Shown here: positions 11,727-25,601 of the stretch, piece after piece
How positions within the stretch are numbered: the stretch's first letter is position 1
Layout: each line of letters starts with the position of its first letter
From: Knoxdaviesia capensis
Taxonomy: Eukaryota > Ascomycota > Sordariomycetes > Microascales > Gondwanamycetaceae
DNA: 64,000 nt
Direction of reading: 5' to 3'
Assembly (NCBI GenBank): GCA_001510575.1
Contig: LNGK01000004.1
Coordinates: forward strand, 663,989-727,988
Notes under the pieces: generated by a model
The model's database searches: none
What the model was told of the DNA's origin: nothing
The model's input: only the letters and a program-made list of their open reading frames with translations
Translations under genes and position numbers: made by a program

Positions 11727-13845
11727 ATGAGAGAAGTCGTCACTCTCCAGCTAGGAGAGCTGAGCAACTACATCGCGACTCACTTTTGGAATACCCAGGT
11801 ACGGAGAGAAACAGACAGAGAGGCCCGGGCTTCACGGGCCCTAACCCTGCGCCCTGCTGGCTGGCTCCCCTGAAGTGTCATCCGATCCCCATTCCGCCTA
11901 TGCTACTGCGTCTTGACTACCTACTACTGCTTCATCGTAGCCCAAAACGGAGGCCAGCCCCCAAAATCCACAATTGCATCCGGCCCGCCCCTGTTTGAAG
12001 TCTGTGCAGACTGGTGGGGGGTGGGGGCAACAAGGCCATTCTTGTGATACCTTCTGCTTTGTTGCTAGTTCGCTGCCCTTCCGTCCATGGTGACACAAGG
12101 CGCTTGCATCCTTACTAGGCCTTCCGCCCTCCCGGATCTTCGGTTGTGGTCTCCGGCCGGCCCCTGTATCGAAGATATCTCCCGCTGACTATGTTGTGCT
12201 TTGCAGGAATCCTACTTCACTTATGACAACGACGACACAAAGCCGCTGGTCAACCATGACATCCACTGGAGACAGGGCTTGTCGCCGACGGGCGAGGAAA
12301 CCTTCCTCCCGCGCACCGTGATCTACGACTTCAAATCCGGCTTCGGCGCCATGGGCAAGACGTCCCCGCTGTACCAGGATCCCGATGCCGGCTCGTCCGC
12401 CCCGGCGGGTCTGTGGGCCGGCGCGCCGGTGGTGATCCGCCAGCCGCTGGTAGCCCCCAGCGCGTACCACACGAGCCTGAACGCGGGGCTTGCCGCCGCG
12501 CGGCTGACGCACTCGACGGTGCGGTTCTGGTCGGACTTCAGCCACGCGTACTACCACCCGCGGTCGATGGTGCAGCTGGAGGACGTGGTCGACGTGAACG
12601 CGGCGCAGATGGCGGGCGGCGACTGGGCGCGCGGCCAGCAGCTGTTCGCGGACCTGGACCGCGAGCACGACCTGCTGGACCGCGATGTGCGGCCGTTCAT
12701 CGAGGAGTGCGACCTGATGCAGGGCGTGCAGGTGATGGCGGCCATCGACGACGCCTGGGGCGGCTTCACGTCGGCGTTTGTCGAGCGGCTGCGCGACGAG
12801 TACGGCAAGTCGTGCCTGTGGCTGTGGGGCGCGCAGAACGCCGACCCCGGCGCCACTAAGGTCAAGCGCCGCGCCGCGCTGGTCAACCGCGCCATGACGC
12901 TGGCTGAGACCTGGTCGCAGGTGTCGACTGTCGTGCCGATCTCGCTGCCGCAGACTGCCCTGCCCGCCGGGTACTCGGTGAACTACGGCTCGCGCTGGCA
13001 GGTGTCGGCCATGCTCTCGACCGCCATCGAGGCCTCGGCGCTGGCTTCGCGGCTGGTGTACGCGCCGGACCAGGTGTCGACGTCGCTTGGCGACTTCTCG
13101 TCCATGCTGAACAGCCACGGCCACCGCCCTATCGCCCGTCTGCAGATGACGGTTGTTCCGCCGCGCCCCACCACAGGCACGGCGCCGCAGCCGGGCTCCA
13201 CCGCAGCCCCGGCCCCGGCCCCGGCAAGCAGGGATCCACCGGTGCTCCGGGACCAGGAAGAGGATGTCGACCACCAGGACGACGCCGCCGACTTCCTCCT
13301 TGATCTTGACCTGATGGATCTCGCCGGCGATATGGACTCTAGCTCGCGCGACCGCCGCCGCAAATCGCCAAAGGTGTTCTCGCGCATCCGGACAGCCCGC
13401 GGTGTTGACGAGTCCCTCCCGGATACTGCTGGCCACCCCTCGTCACACAGTAGCCGCGTGTACCGCCGGGCCAAGGGTCCGGTAACAAGACGGTAAGTCA
13501 GATATCACATAGCCACACCTCTCTCTGCCCATCTCTCATGTTCCCCCTCACTAACCCCCGTTTCCTGCTTATAGACACGCAATCCCCCTCGGATACCCCA
13601 TCCTGGACACCTTCCCCGCAATCTACTCCTCCGGCGCGGCGCCGCCCGTTGAATCCGGCGACGTCGGCGTCGTCACCGTGCTCTCCACCGACGACTCTAT
13701 CTCATCCAGCGCCAAACTGCTCCGTTCGGCCGTGTTGGCCGCCGTTACCGTGCAGGACCGCGAATCGCTCGGTAACTCGCTCGCTGAGATTGCGGAGGAG
13801 TACCACGACGGGTGGTCGAGTGGGAGTGACGAGGACGATGATTGA
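11727..13845 (+). CDS. DML1: DML1/misato tubulin-like protein
   Basis: Exons 11727-11798, 12207-13492 and 13575-13845 give 542 residues. The first exon encodes 24 residues (MREVVTLQLG ... THFWNTQ) that join exactly to ESYFTYDNDD in exon 2; this is the conserved N-terminal tubulin-like segment of Dml1/Misato. The large middle exon carries the family blocks HDIHWRQG, TFLPRTVIYDFK, FIEECDLMQG and the DAWGGF region; exon 3 ends with HAIPLGYPILDTFP and the usual acidic tail (SDEDDD). In yeast and flies these proteins act in mitochondrial DNA inheritance and mitochondrial distribution. Intron 1 is long (408 bp) with a CTGAC branch point, so an annotation based only on long open frames would lose the true start. 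A low-complexity Pro/Ala segment lies before residue 400. Confidence 0.94.
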
Positions 13846-15675
13846 AACATTCACGTAGTTACTTAGACTTCTGGCTTTTTTGAAATGGACTGAATGGTGG
13901 TGAAAAGACAACCAGACAATCTCTTGCTGGGCTTTCTAAAAGGTTCTAACTGACCATTCCCCGTCCCATCTCTCCAAGTTCCGGTCCTTGGTCCACACCA
14001 TAATCACACAGGGAACTTGCTGGTCCTCGTAAATACAACCAATACCATGGCCAGAACTGGGCCTCCTCCAGATCAAAAACAGACACCTCCCTATTCCGCA
14101 CAGCCCATGGTAGTCTAGCGAGATAACAGTACAAGAGCAAAAAGCAAGCCACAATAGGGGAAAAGAACAAGAATGATTCAAATCCACTCCACCTAGTCCA
14201 TAGCAAAGTTTGGGCCCTTCTCTGTATGTGCATCACCACCACTATTCCGGCATGGACAAAACACAAGATCGAATAAAAAGGACATGAATGAAGGAAGCAG
14301 TAAGAATGTAAACGAAGTAAATGCCCGCAAATTCCCCTCTGTACACGCCCTCGCAACTAACAAGAACAGCCAACGAACTTCCAATCCCCGAAGAAAACGC
14401 ATAGTGACGAGCTTTAGAATTACAGACAGACAAGGCAACCTGGAGCTAGAAAGAAATCAATCCCCGGACCCGAAACGAAAAGCAAAAACTCCATCCAGTT
14501 GGTGTATCTTTTTTGAGATCATAGAAGAAAATCAAAGTCGAGCGAAAAGAAGAGACCGAAAAAAGTGTAAGAAAAAACGACATACTGATGACCGTTCCCA
14601 GGACATTCATTAAGGGGGAATCACAGAGAATACGAAAACAAACAAAAACCGGCAAAGAACGCCCGGACAATGTTAGACCGAAAAAAAAACAAGGACACTC
14701 ATCCAGATTTTTAGCGCGGAAGAAGAGAAGAGAAGGACATGCCAGAGAACACTGTTCGCGTGTGGTACAGGATTATGAGATGAGTCACGGTAGGGTTGGG
14801 TTTTATACTTTTTTTTGATATTTTTCAGGGGTTTTATATGTTTTTTTGGGGTGGTTTTGTGGATATTGTGCACCTTCATTATATGGACATGCCATATGAT
14901 TCGGGCTATTGCAGTTTGAAGAGGAGGAAAAGATGAGGATTTTACCAGTTGGTAAAAGACGGATGGGGCGAAGAAAGGGGGCTAAGGGGATGGGTAGGAG
15001 GGGGGAAAGGAGCATAAGCCATGCTGAATCAACCCCCCTAGCGGAATCGATGTCGCAGCTAGGAAGTGAAGAAACCTATGATGAGGCCGCTCAACTTTAC
15101 GATGAAGAAGAGAGAAAGAAAAGGGTGTGGGGGAGATGATGAAACGACCGAGGAAGAACCTCATGAGTGAGTCCCCTGAGAATGTGCACTGCAGTATGAA
15201 AGCACTGGAAGCACCAGAAACGAGGTGCAAGATGCGGTCACGGCAGAACTGAACTGCCAGTGGATGTCGAAGGATGAATTGTGATGCCGGTTCACTGCCT
15301 AATATGAAAGCGGAGAGGCGAGATAGAGAGACGTCGAGAGAAGCAGTCCGCATCGTGGAACTTGGGGACAAGTTCACCTAGAGTCAGACTGGAGAAAGCG
15401 AATCAAAGAAAAATGGGAGTCGACGAGAAAGGGGAGGAGGTGGAGGAGGATTCGGGGTCTGTCTCCTAGAACTTTAAAGCAAAAACGAAACAAACACAGA
15501 TCAGCCCCAACCGACGCTTCTTGAGAATCATTAGCAAACACGGGCATTCGCTATATCAGGAAGTGATACCGATGAAACACGACAAAAGGGAAAAGATGAG
15601 ACAACATCGTTGAATGTGTCATCTGTCCTCCTATGATCAGTTTCTTTCTTTTTTTTTTTCGTCGTTGGAAGTCAT
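13846..15675. other. Intergenic region between convergent DML1 and PAP1
   Basis: The 1.83-kb stretch is A-rich and purine-rich on the + strand and contains no supported gene. It should hold the 3' untranslated regions of both flanking genes. Short open frames here are Lys/Arg-rich on + and Phe/Leu-rich on -, as expected of low-complexity DNA. Confidence 0.65.
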
Positions 15676-17966
<2,291 letters not shown>

Positions 17967-18828
17967 CTTGGAAAGCTATCCCACAGGAAGGGGAATGAAG
18001 ATGGAAAATGTGGGTGGGTGGGGAAAGGAGGAAGAAGAGGGAAGGAAAAAAAAAACAGGTGCGCACAGGAAGTCAAGAAAGCCTCTATATTGGGGACCAA
18101 AGCGAGATTATTCCAGAGAGTACTCTAAGTGGCAAGAACTCAGACGACAACCGGTCAGCCGTTCAAACGTTCAAACGTTCAAACGACCATCAGACGAAAC
18201 AACCCTATAGCAGAACAGAAATCACAAAGGAAAAGCAAGGAACACTTCAAAAGAGGCTACCCCCTATACAACAGCCACCAAGAAGGCCAAGTATCATATC
18301 AGCGCATCCGGAAGAAAAGAAGGAGAACAAGATGGTTCGTAAAGGATCGATATAAAGATCCGACGTTATATATGGAGTGAGATCTTCAGACTTGGATGCA
18401 AATACTGAGATTTGAAGGAGGAAAAAGGTTTCGTTGAGGGAGGTCCAAACAATACTAAGTGCATCCAAAAACCTTGACCCAAAAAAGGTCGAGAAGCTCT
18501 TTTTCGCGCGCGGCCACTTACATAAGCTCGACCCTCCTCCCGCCAGAATTGAGCGCGTCTCCCGAGGGTCCGCGTTAATTGAACCCTAACGGTGGGGTTT
18601 AACCCTTAGAGCCCATAACTGTCACGAGCACGAGAAGTTGCATTGAGAGGAAATAAGTCTATTGATCATGTTCATGTACTACCAAAAATTAGACAGGCAG
18701 AGTGGGATATGCAGATTGAGAAGTTTTGTCACGGAAAATACACCGATCCACCCAGATGAAACCGAAACACATGCCCTCATAATATATACACACTGGACAT
18801 GGTCGGTCTCGGTCCATGAAAGCTCCAA
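17967..18828. other. Intergenic region upstream of PAP1
   Basis: This 862-bp region carries the PAP1 promoter and the 3' flank of the septin-like gene, both on the minus strand. A CCCTAACGG ... TTTAACCCTTA pair near 18582-18607 resembles binding sites of TTAGGG-binding general factors. A tandem GTTCAAAC triplet lies near 18164-18184. No gene is seen. Confidence 0.6.
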
Positions 18829-21073
18829 CTAGTTCACCAGTCTAGGTCCAGCAGCATTGACCAGGGTCATTATGCGCTCCCACAGACTTCCGGGCAAAAA
18901 AATCTCCGACACGCCGATGACGATTCCGCCAATGATTCCTGCAAATCCTATCAACTGCATCGACGACATGCCCAGGCTGTGGAGCTGCTTAAGCACCCGG
19001 AGCAGTCCCAGCGGGTCTTGCTGAACGGAGGGGCAAGAAGAGCCGGGGGTCGGCCCGGCCTTGAGCAAGTTCTGCTTCGGTTTCTTGCTTCGCCGGTGTC
19101 GTCGAGGATGTCGTCGCGTGAGGGCGTTAGGCTCACTGTCATCCGCCGGCAAGACGACTTCTGCACCGATATGGGGTGTGGGGATAAAAGCCCCGCCGTG
19201 GCGTCTGGCGCGGTCGTTTGACAAACTTCTCTGCAGATCCCGGGCCCAGTTGCTGAAGTGTACTTGGCCAAAGAACGGCTGGCCATTTCCACTGGTTTGC
19301 AGCAAAGCTTCGAGGTTCGTTCTCCAGATATCCGCTGCGGCGCGGGGATCCGATGTTGGCACCAACTGCCCAAGAGCCGCACTTGGCCGGATGAACTCCT
19401 TTCTCCAGTTCAGAAACTTCTTGCTGGCCAGGTGTCTTAGCCAACGCGAGCCATCGGCACTGAAAACGTCGTCGATCAGGGTGTGGAGGTCGGATTCCTG
19501 GAGCGGCTGGAGGTATGCGGAGCTCATGAGAATGCTAGCGTCCATAAGGTCAGAGTCCTGACCGTTTGCGCTGGATATGCCGTAGATGCCATCGCGTCCG
19601 AGCTTTCCAAATGTGAAAGGCTTGACCCCTTCTGCCTTGAGTTTCTCGAACACCGCTTCTTTCGCCTTGGTGACATCGGGGAGGCTGAGCGTATCAGCTT
19701 GCGCAAGGATGGGTATAACGTTGGTGAATCGTTGCAGAGAGTTGATCAGTTGCAGGTCCTCGGGCTCGATTCCTTTATTTTAGTAGGGTGTTAGTAGCCT
19801 GACTCGAGAGATAAAAGGCTGTGTTGGGTCGGAATGCTGATAGCTTACCTGTTGGGGATACGAGATACAGGGCCGCGCTGATGAGGTTGCTTTCATCACC
19901 TCCAAGAACTCTCAGCATTTCCGAGTCCTCCAAGGCGAGAGACATGGACTTTTGGAAGGTCGACTCGAGGTGCGAGATGATTGCGCTGATAATTTCGGGA
20001 GACTAATCGGGCATGTTAGTACAAGCTACTGTAGCACACCAAGTCATGCTGGAGGACAAGGGCGAAAAACATAATCAACATACACTGCGATCTGAACGGC
20101 CGGTGGTAAAGCCGAGAGTATCGTAGAAGGTTAGATTCCGGTCCAGGATGTCATCGTCCGAGCGGCGACTCGACTCCATCGACTCGGAGCCGTGGTGATC
20201 GGTCCACCACATGGGGAACGGCTTCGTGCTGGCTTTGATTTCCGTGATCAGGCTCGACCCGCCTATTGAGCGGGCGTTCCGGGAGGTTGAGTCTGGGGCA
20301 GCGACGCAGGGCTTCGGGAGGTCGACATGCACAATGTGGGGGCAGGACTGCACAATGGATTTTATGAAGGATGTTTTACCAGTACCTAAGGGGTCGCATG
20401 ATGTTAGCAAGGGCCACGATGCGTTCAGTAAGGTTGTGGGGAGCATACCGGAACTTCCAGCAACCAACAGACTCAGCCGGCCAACAGTTTTGCCGGTAGC
20501 CGTGAATGGCCGCCGCGACGGGATGGTGATCACCGGCATGATCAACTGGGTGTCGCCAAAAGCAGACAACACAGGCTGTGGCAGGGCGAAATCCGATCTG
20601 GTCGGGCTGGCCATGAAGCCGTGGCTGGGCTGGTACTCGGACAGAGAAATGTCCACAGAGTGCGAGGGCGAAGACGCGACACTGCCGAATGCGGATCCCG
20701 GGCCGGAGAGCACCGACGCCACCGGCGTCATGGGAAGCGAGATGGACGTATGGGCGGCATCAGTCCACGTCGACTCGGCGAGAGTCCGGACGTCATCAGT
20801 AGCACTGGATGCAAGATCGGGCCGGCCAGCACGGCGCGCGCTCTCTTCACCGCGTCGGTCGAACCCAGAATCGAAAGTCTCCGACTTCGGCATGTCAACA
20901 CCAGTGTTTAGCGACAGCGGATTTGCGAGATTGTCGGAGGCGCGCGGGGTCTCCAGATCGGATTCACTGGTGATGCAGAACGACATCTCGGTCGGCGGAG
21001 CTGGCGACGGGAACAACACGTCGCTGCTGCCGGCGGCGCGCAACGGCGTGTCCAGTCCGTGAACCGGCCGCAT
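18829..21073 (-). CDS. Septin-like GTPase with C-terminal membrane segment
   Basis: Four exons (21073-20449, 20385-20084, 20002-19849, 19772-18829) give 674 residues. Residues 1 to about 195 are Ser/Thr/Pro-rich and look disordered. A GTPase domain follows: P-loop AGSSGTGKTS (205-214), which exists only after intron 1 is removed because the intron splits Gly209; a DxxG-type motif DTLGF (297-301); and an AQAD motif (384-387) in place of the septin AKAD. The order and spacing match septin-type G domains, though all motifs are diverged. Residues about 634-653 are a hydrophobic, Gly/Ile-rich helix near the very end, not found in core septins, which suggests membrane anchoring. Core septins form cortical filaments; whether this protein polymerises is unknown. 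It shares an 897-bp promoter region with PHO85, transcribed the other way. Confidence 0.83.
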
Positions 21074-21970
21074 TCTGGAAAGAGACTCGGGGAAGGCGAT
21101 AAGATAGGCGAAGTCCGCTAAAGGTGGGAGTCCATGGGGGATAGAGATAGAGAGGCAGATATCACATAAAAGAGAAGATATATTGAGAGGCTATATTTGA
21201 AGAAAGGGGACAAGATCAAGAAGAAACCGTTGTTCTTCCCAATATCATCACGATGTAAGGTGGTACTTGATGTATATGTCAGGGAAGAGGTAAGAAGATA
21301 CAGCTCTTCCCCCTTTGACAGAACTTCCGCAAGAAGACACTACTTACTCACTCCCAAGTCAGCTGGGCTTATCAGGGCGGGGTATGGTGTTGACAGCAGA
21401 CTTATGACCTTGGATGGGATCAGCCAAAATACAGGCGGCAAGCCACTAACAGAAGCGGTGGCTTTCCAGTGGTGCTTCTGTTAGTGTCAGCCAGAAACCC
21501 ATGCCCAACCCCCCCTGATAGTCGGCCAACATTTGCTGCCCGGATAGCCGATTATAGGCGCCCAAGGCATGTGTTTCCTTAAAGCTCAGGCACTGGGCTT
21601 CAGGCGCTGGATGGCTAGGGTTGCTAGAGTTGCAGTTCAGGTCCCTCTGGGGGAGAGCTTGCGAGGAGGGGTACCCAAGTCACTTTTTGCAGGCAAGCAC
21701 ACTCTATGACTACAACCTCCCTCTCTTAATCGTAGTGACATGAGATTTTATCGCCCGCCCCGCCAACATTATATATATATATATATATATATTATTTTTT
21801 TTTCTTCCCTTCGCCTCGATGTTTATTACTCTATCAACATGGAGACCCTTGAACGGTGACTCAAAACCACTTCCACTAATCTCCAGTCTCCGGATTCACT
21901 GACGTGGGCTTTTTGTTTGTTCCATTGCTCTGTGTAAAGGGAACTCTGTTCCCCTACGCCCACCTCAATC
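21074..21970. promoter_or_regulatory. Divergent promoter region, septin-like gene / PHO85
   Basis: The 897-bp region serves two genes starting in opposite directions. It holds an (AT)n run at 21769-21792 followed by a T-rich, pyrimidine-rich leader into PHO85. No open frame here is convincing. Confidence 0.55.
21769..21792 (+). repeat. (AT)n run upstream of PHO85
   Basis: Eleven AT units lie about 180 bp before the PHO85 start codon and just before a T-rich leader. It may act as the TATA region, or be a simple microsatellite. Confidence 0.75.
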
Positions 21971-23047
21971 ATGGACGGAAAACGACACCAGAGCTCGTTC
22001 CAGCAGCTGGAGAAGCTTGGAGAGGGCACATATGCCACCGTGAGTGCTTGCTGCCCATAGACCGGCCGGAGATCCAGACTGAAGACTCGTGCATCGCTAA
22101 CCCTATGTGTCGTCATTCTCGCCGCCCAGGTTTTCAAAGGCCGCAACCGCCAGACCGGCGAGCTGGTGGCGCTGAAGGAAATCCACCTCGACTCGGAAGA
22201 GGGCACGCCGTCGACGGCCATCCGCGAAATCTCGCTGATGAAGGAGCTGAAGCACGAAAACATCCTGGCTCTTCACGATGTCATCCACACCGAGAACAAA
22301 CTTATGCTGGTGTTCGACTACATGGACGGCGATCTGAAGAAGTACATGGACACCCACGGCGACCGCGGCGCGCTCAACCCGGCCACCATCAAGTCGTTCA
22401 TGTTCCAGCTGCTGCGCGGCATCGACTTCTGCCACCAGAACCGCGTGCTGCACCGCGATCTCAAGCCGCAGAACCTGCTGATCAACGGCAAGGGCTCGCT
22501 CAAGCTCGGCGACTTCGGCCTCGCCCGCGCCTTCGGGATCCCCGTCAACACCTTCTCGAACGAGGTCGTCACGCTGTGGTACCGCGCCCCCGATGTCCTG
22601 CTGGGTAGCCGCACCTACAACACGAGCATCGACATCTGGTCGGCCGGCTGCATCATGGCGGAAATGTACACTGGCCGGCCGCTGTTTCCCGGCACCACTA
22701 ATGAGGACCAGCTGGTCAAGATCTTCCGCATCATGGGCACCCCGACCGAGCACACCTGGCCCGGTGTCACCCACTTCCCCGAGTACAAGCAAACTTTCCA
22801 GATGTATGCCCCGCAGGACCTGCAGCACATCCTGCCGCAGATGGACCGGGACGGCATCGATCTGCTGCGGCACATGCTGCAGCTGCGCCCCGAGCGCCGC
22901 ATCACCGCCCACGACGCCCTCCAGCACCGCTTCTTCAAGGATCTGATCATGCAGCAGCAGCATCTGCAGCACCAGCAGGCCCTCCAAGCCCAGGCTCGCG
23001 GATATGGCCATGATCTCAACGCCACCGGCGGCTATGGCGGTTACTAG
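21971..23047 (+). CDS. PHO85: Cyclin-dependent kinase Pho85
   Basis: Exons 21971-22039 and 22130-23047 give 328 residues. This is a CDK of the Pho85/CDK5 group, which with various cyclins controls phosphate signalling, glycogen metabolism, the cell cycle and polarity. All kinase landmarks are present: GEGTYATV (glycine-rich loop, 17-24), Lys39, the cyclin-contact helix PSTAIRE (50-56), HRDLKPQN (131-138), DFG (151-153) and a [10 protein letters not shown] segment. The activation loop has Ser (NTFSNEVV) rather than the Thr phosphorylated in Cdc28-type CDKs, as in other Pho85 proteins. The C-terminal tail is Gln/His-rich and ends in Gly-Tyr repeats (GGYGGY). The 90-bp intron falls within the N lobe between TYAT and VFKG, and the short first exon carries the true start. 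Confidence 0.97.
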
Positions 23048-23797
23048 TTTCAACGTTGAAGAACCAAGAACCGAAAGACTTTTTAGGTTCTTCTTTTTTT
23101 TTTTTTGTTTTCTTCTCCCTCCCCTTTGCTTCTTCTTTCTCTTACCGATCCCACTAATATGCTGTTAAAATGTTTGCTTCTTTTGTTGTTTGAGTCTTGG
23201 ATCTTGCTTCGTTTGAATTTTTATTTTTTCGGTCTGTTTTCGGAGTATGCCTTGGGTGTGTCAGGAGCATCCTCCGAGTCTGGAGAGTGCACTGTAGATA
23301 GATAGAACACCTCTTCTCTTTTTCTTTTTTCCTCGTTTTGCCTGATACTTCTTCCTTTTCTTTGGTTTTGGCTTTTTTTGTTTCTTTGCTCCGATTTGTT
23401 CGGGTTCGGTTTGGGAATCTCAACTTATGAGTGGGAAGGGGGGTATATGCGGTCTTGAATAGGAAGCGCGCGGTAACGAAGATCAAAAGAAAAGAAAAAA
23501 ACCAGCAAAAGTTTGAAGTGAAGAACACGCAGAATATAGCTTGACACTGTGACAGCGAAGCTAAGGTATGAAGTTCCAAAAGAAAAAAAAAAGAAAAAAA
23601 AAAGGATATCCTGCAAATGGCCTGTAATTACTTTTTGGTTCCCTTAGCGATGCTCGCTCCTTCGGACATGTTCGCCAAAGTGCCATGCCATGCTGTCGGA
23701 TGAATGTTGGTGGTACATGATGAAACAAACAATACAAAACACCCGCTCGCTGTGACCCATGAACCCCTTTTTCTCTCGCGGCACCCGTTTTACGTTT
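23048..23797. other. Intergenic region between convergent PHO85 and TAZ1
   Basis: The 750-bp region contains the two 3' untranslated regions. It is T-rich near PHO85 and has A/G homopolymer tracts around 23578-23604. No gene is seen. Confidence 0.7.
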
Positions 23798-25113
23798 TTA
23801 TGACGGCGATGCCGGCTTTTCCGTCTTGTCGGTGACCTCGGCCGCCCAGCTCGACGCCAGACTGAACTCCTCGCTTTGGCCGGGGTACCCCTCGCTTGCC
23901 CGCAGCTTGATGACCTCCTTCCACAGCCGCTTCGCGATCTCGACGCGAATTTCGTGGGTCTCAGCGTCCCAGCGGGCGCGCACGGCATCCGAAACCGGCA
24001 CCACGGCGCTCGATGGAGCCGGAGCATCAGCATCAGCATCAGCAACAGCAGCACCAGCCGCAGGAGTGGTGGATACGGAAGGCTCGGCCCGGCGTTGGTC
24101 GGCCTTGACGCGGTGCCACCGGTCAATCAAGTCGCCAAACACGGCCCGCACATCCACCGGTTTGCCGATGGCAATGAAGATGTCCTGGCCGAGATGGGGC
24201 CGCCAGCGCGGGTTGCGGTCTTCGGGGAGCACGCGCTGCAGACCGTCGACGAACATGGGGATGATGGTGGGCGGCGGATCGGCCTCGCAGATCAGCCGCG
24301 ACACGCCCCATTTGAAGTAGCGCATGCGGAAGTCGGCGAACTGGCTGATGCAGCCCTCGGGGAATATGTGCACCCACGCGTTGCGGTTCGAGCGGTACGC
24401 CGCCGGCGCCAGGATGCTGTCCTGGCCGGTCGTCGAGTATGTCAGCTCCGCGGCGCCCGAGTCGCCCGCGACGAAGTTCGGCCCGGAGAGCAGCGACACC
24501 GCCTGGGCTACCGTTGGCTGGAGAATGCCGCCGTGGGGCGAGTATTTCAGGCGGTGCGTGGGCAGTACTTGGCCGAGGGTGAAGAACGTCGACATGGCCC
24601 TACGCACGGCTGGTGTGTTAGTGGGCCTGAGAGTCCGACAGCAGGGGGACTTGGACACAACGCACCGGTTCTTGAAGCATATGTCGTGAGCACCGAGGCT
24701 CCATCTATGGTTCATAGGATTGAAGCCGTACGACGGAGGCAGGATCCCCCATATAAGCGGATCGTCAACCCTAGAGGTTCGGGTTAGTCTGGGGATTCCA
24801 TCGAAAAGGACGAGAACGAAACAACTGTCAGCCCTGGCACGTACACCGAAACATGGTTCGAGAAGGTCAACAGCCCGCGTTCCCGTCCATTAACACGGCG
24901 GTCCTCGAGCACCTCCAGCAAGTTATCCAAGCCGGAAACCCGAACGTTGTTCAAGCCGTACAGCACGCCGCGGGCAAACAGGCCGGTCAGGCCCATCACC
25001 GTGCTGGAGGCGGCACGCCATAGCAGACTCGGACGATCTTGGAGAGTCTGCATGGGGGGGGGAGATTTTTCTGGGGGTTTCACGCCATCGAGAGGGGAGC
25101 AATGTATCGTCAT
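23798..25113 (-). CDS. TAZ1: Tafazzin (cardiolipin transacylase)
   Basis: Exons 25113-24845, 24770-24666 and 24599-23798 give 391 residues. Tafazzin exchanges acyl chains between phospholipids and cardiolipin in mitochondrial membranes. The acyltransferase motif NHVSVVDDP (HX4D: His87, Asp92) is formed only by splicing intron 1 at the GTACGT donor two bases after a competing GTGTAC; the second choice would break the frame. The family blocks RWSLGAHDICFKN, FFTLGQVLPTHR, WVHIFPEGCISQ, MRYFKWG and IIPMFVDGLQ follow. An Ala/Asp-rich insert (about residue 305) separates the catalytic part from a C-terminal helix. The start is uncertain: ATG at 25113 is the first in-frame AUG, and a second at 25053 would remove 20 residues; both have weak context. 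A 17-codon upstream ORF ends on the 25113 start. Confidence 0.93.
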
Positions 25114-25166
25114 CAAAGATCGCGGTCGTCGAAAGAAACCGGCCGGTTTGGTTGTCGTAGTCGCAT
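25113..25166 (-). promoter_or_regulatory. Upstream ORF overlapping the TAZ1 start
   Basis: An ATG at 25166 opens a 17-codon frame (MRLRQPNRPVSFDDRDL) whose stop TGA (25115-25113) shares its A with the TAZ1 ATG (25113-25111), giving TGATG. This is the classic layout for termination-reinitiation or translational damping. It matters only if transcription starts upstream of 25166, which the sequence cannot show. Confidence 0.5.
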
Positions 25167-25601
25167 GAATATGAATGGATAAACTGGAACTAGGAAAAAA
25201 GAAGAACAAGTCCGATGCTGCTCCTAACTCCTTTGGCTGGCGATTGGCCAATAGGCGCGTGGAGATTGTTCACGTACTTATGGCGGGTCCTGGCGGTTAG
25301 GGTTTGGGGTTGTTGGATGCGGTGTCACGTGGCTGCAAACTCGACCGACGACGACATCCAGGAACTGAAGCTTGATCATCATTAGACATTCATAACATGT
25401 ATCCCATCGAAATATTTGAGTGACTCTCTTTATTAAGTCGAATCTGTGCTTCTAGGCGAGAGTGTCAAGCTGTGTTGTCCACTCCTTACTGTAGTACCAC
25501 CGAACAAGTCCGTTCTTGTCTGCTGTCTTCCCGGTCCACTCTCTCTCTCCCGTCTTCACCACCAACCCACCACAAGCTTCACACCACCCACAGCCGTAAA
25601 G
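25167..25601. promoter_or_regulatory. Divergent promoter, TAZ1 / NOSIP
   Basis: The start codons of the two genes lie 488 bp apart, of which this is the untranslated part. A GGCCAAT box (CCAAT on the minus strand, near 25243-25252) sits about 135 bp upstream of TAZ1; a GTTAGGGTTTGGGG run lies at about 25298-25312. On the NOSIP side the leader is CT- and CA-rich up to the ATG. Confidence 0.5.

Noticed and set aside
12189..13436. 415-codon open frame antisense to DML1
   Set aside because: It mirrors the GC-rich DML1 exon; codon pattern and homology belong to the plus strand.
22103..23053. 316-codon frame antisense to PHO85
   Set aside because: Shadow of the kinase exon.
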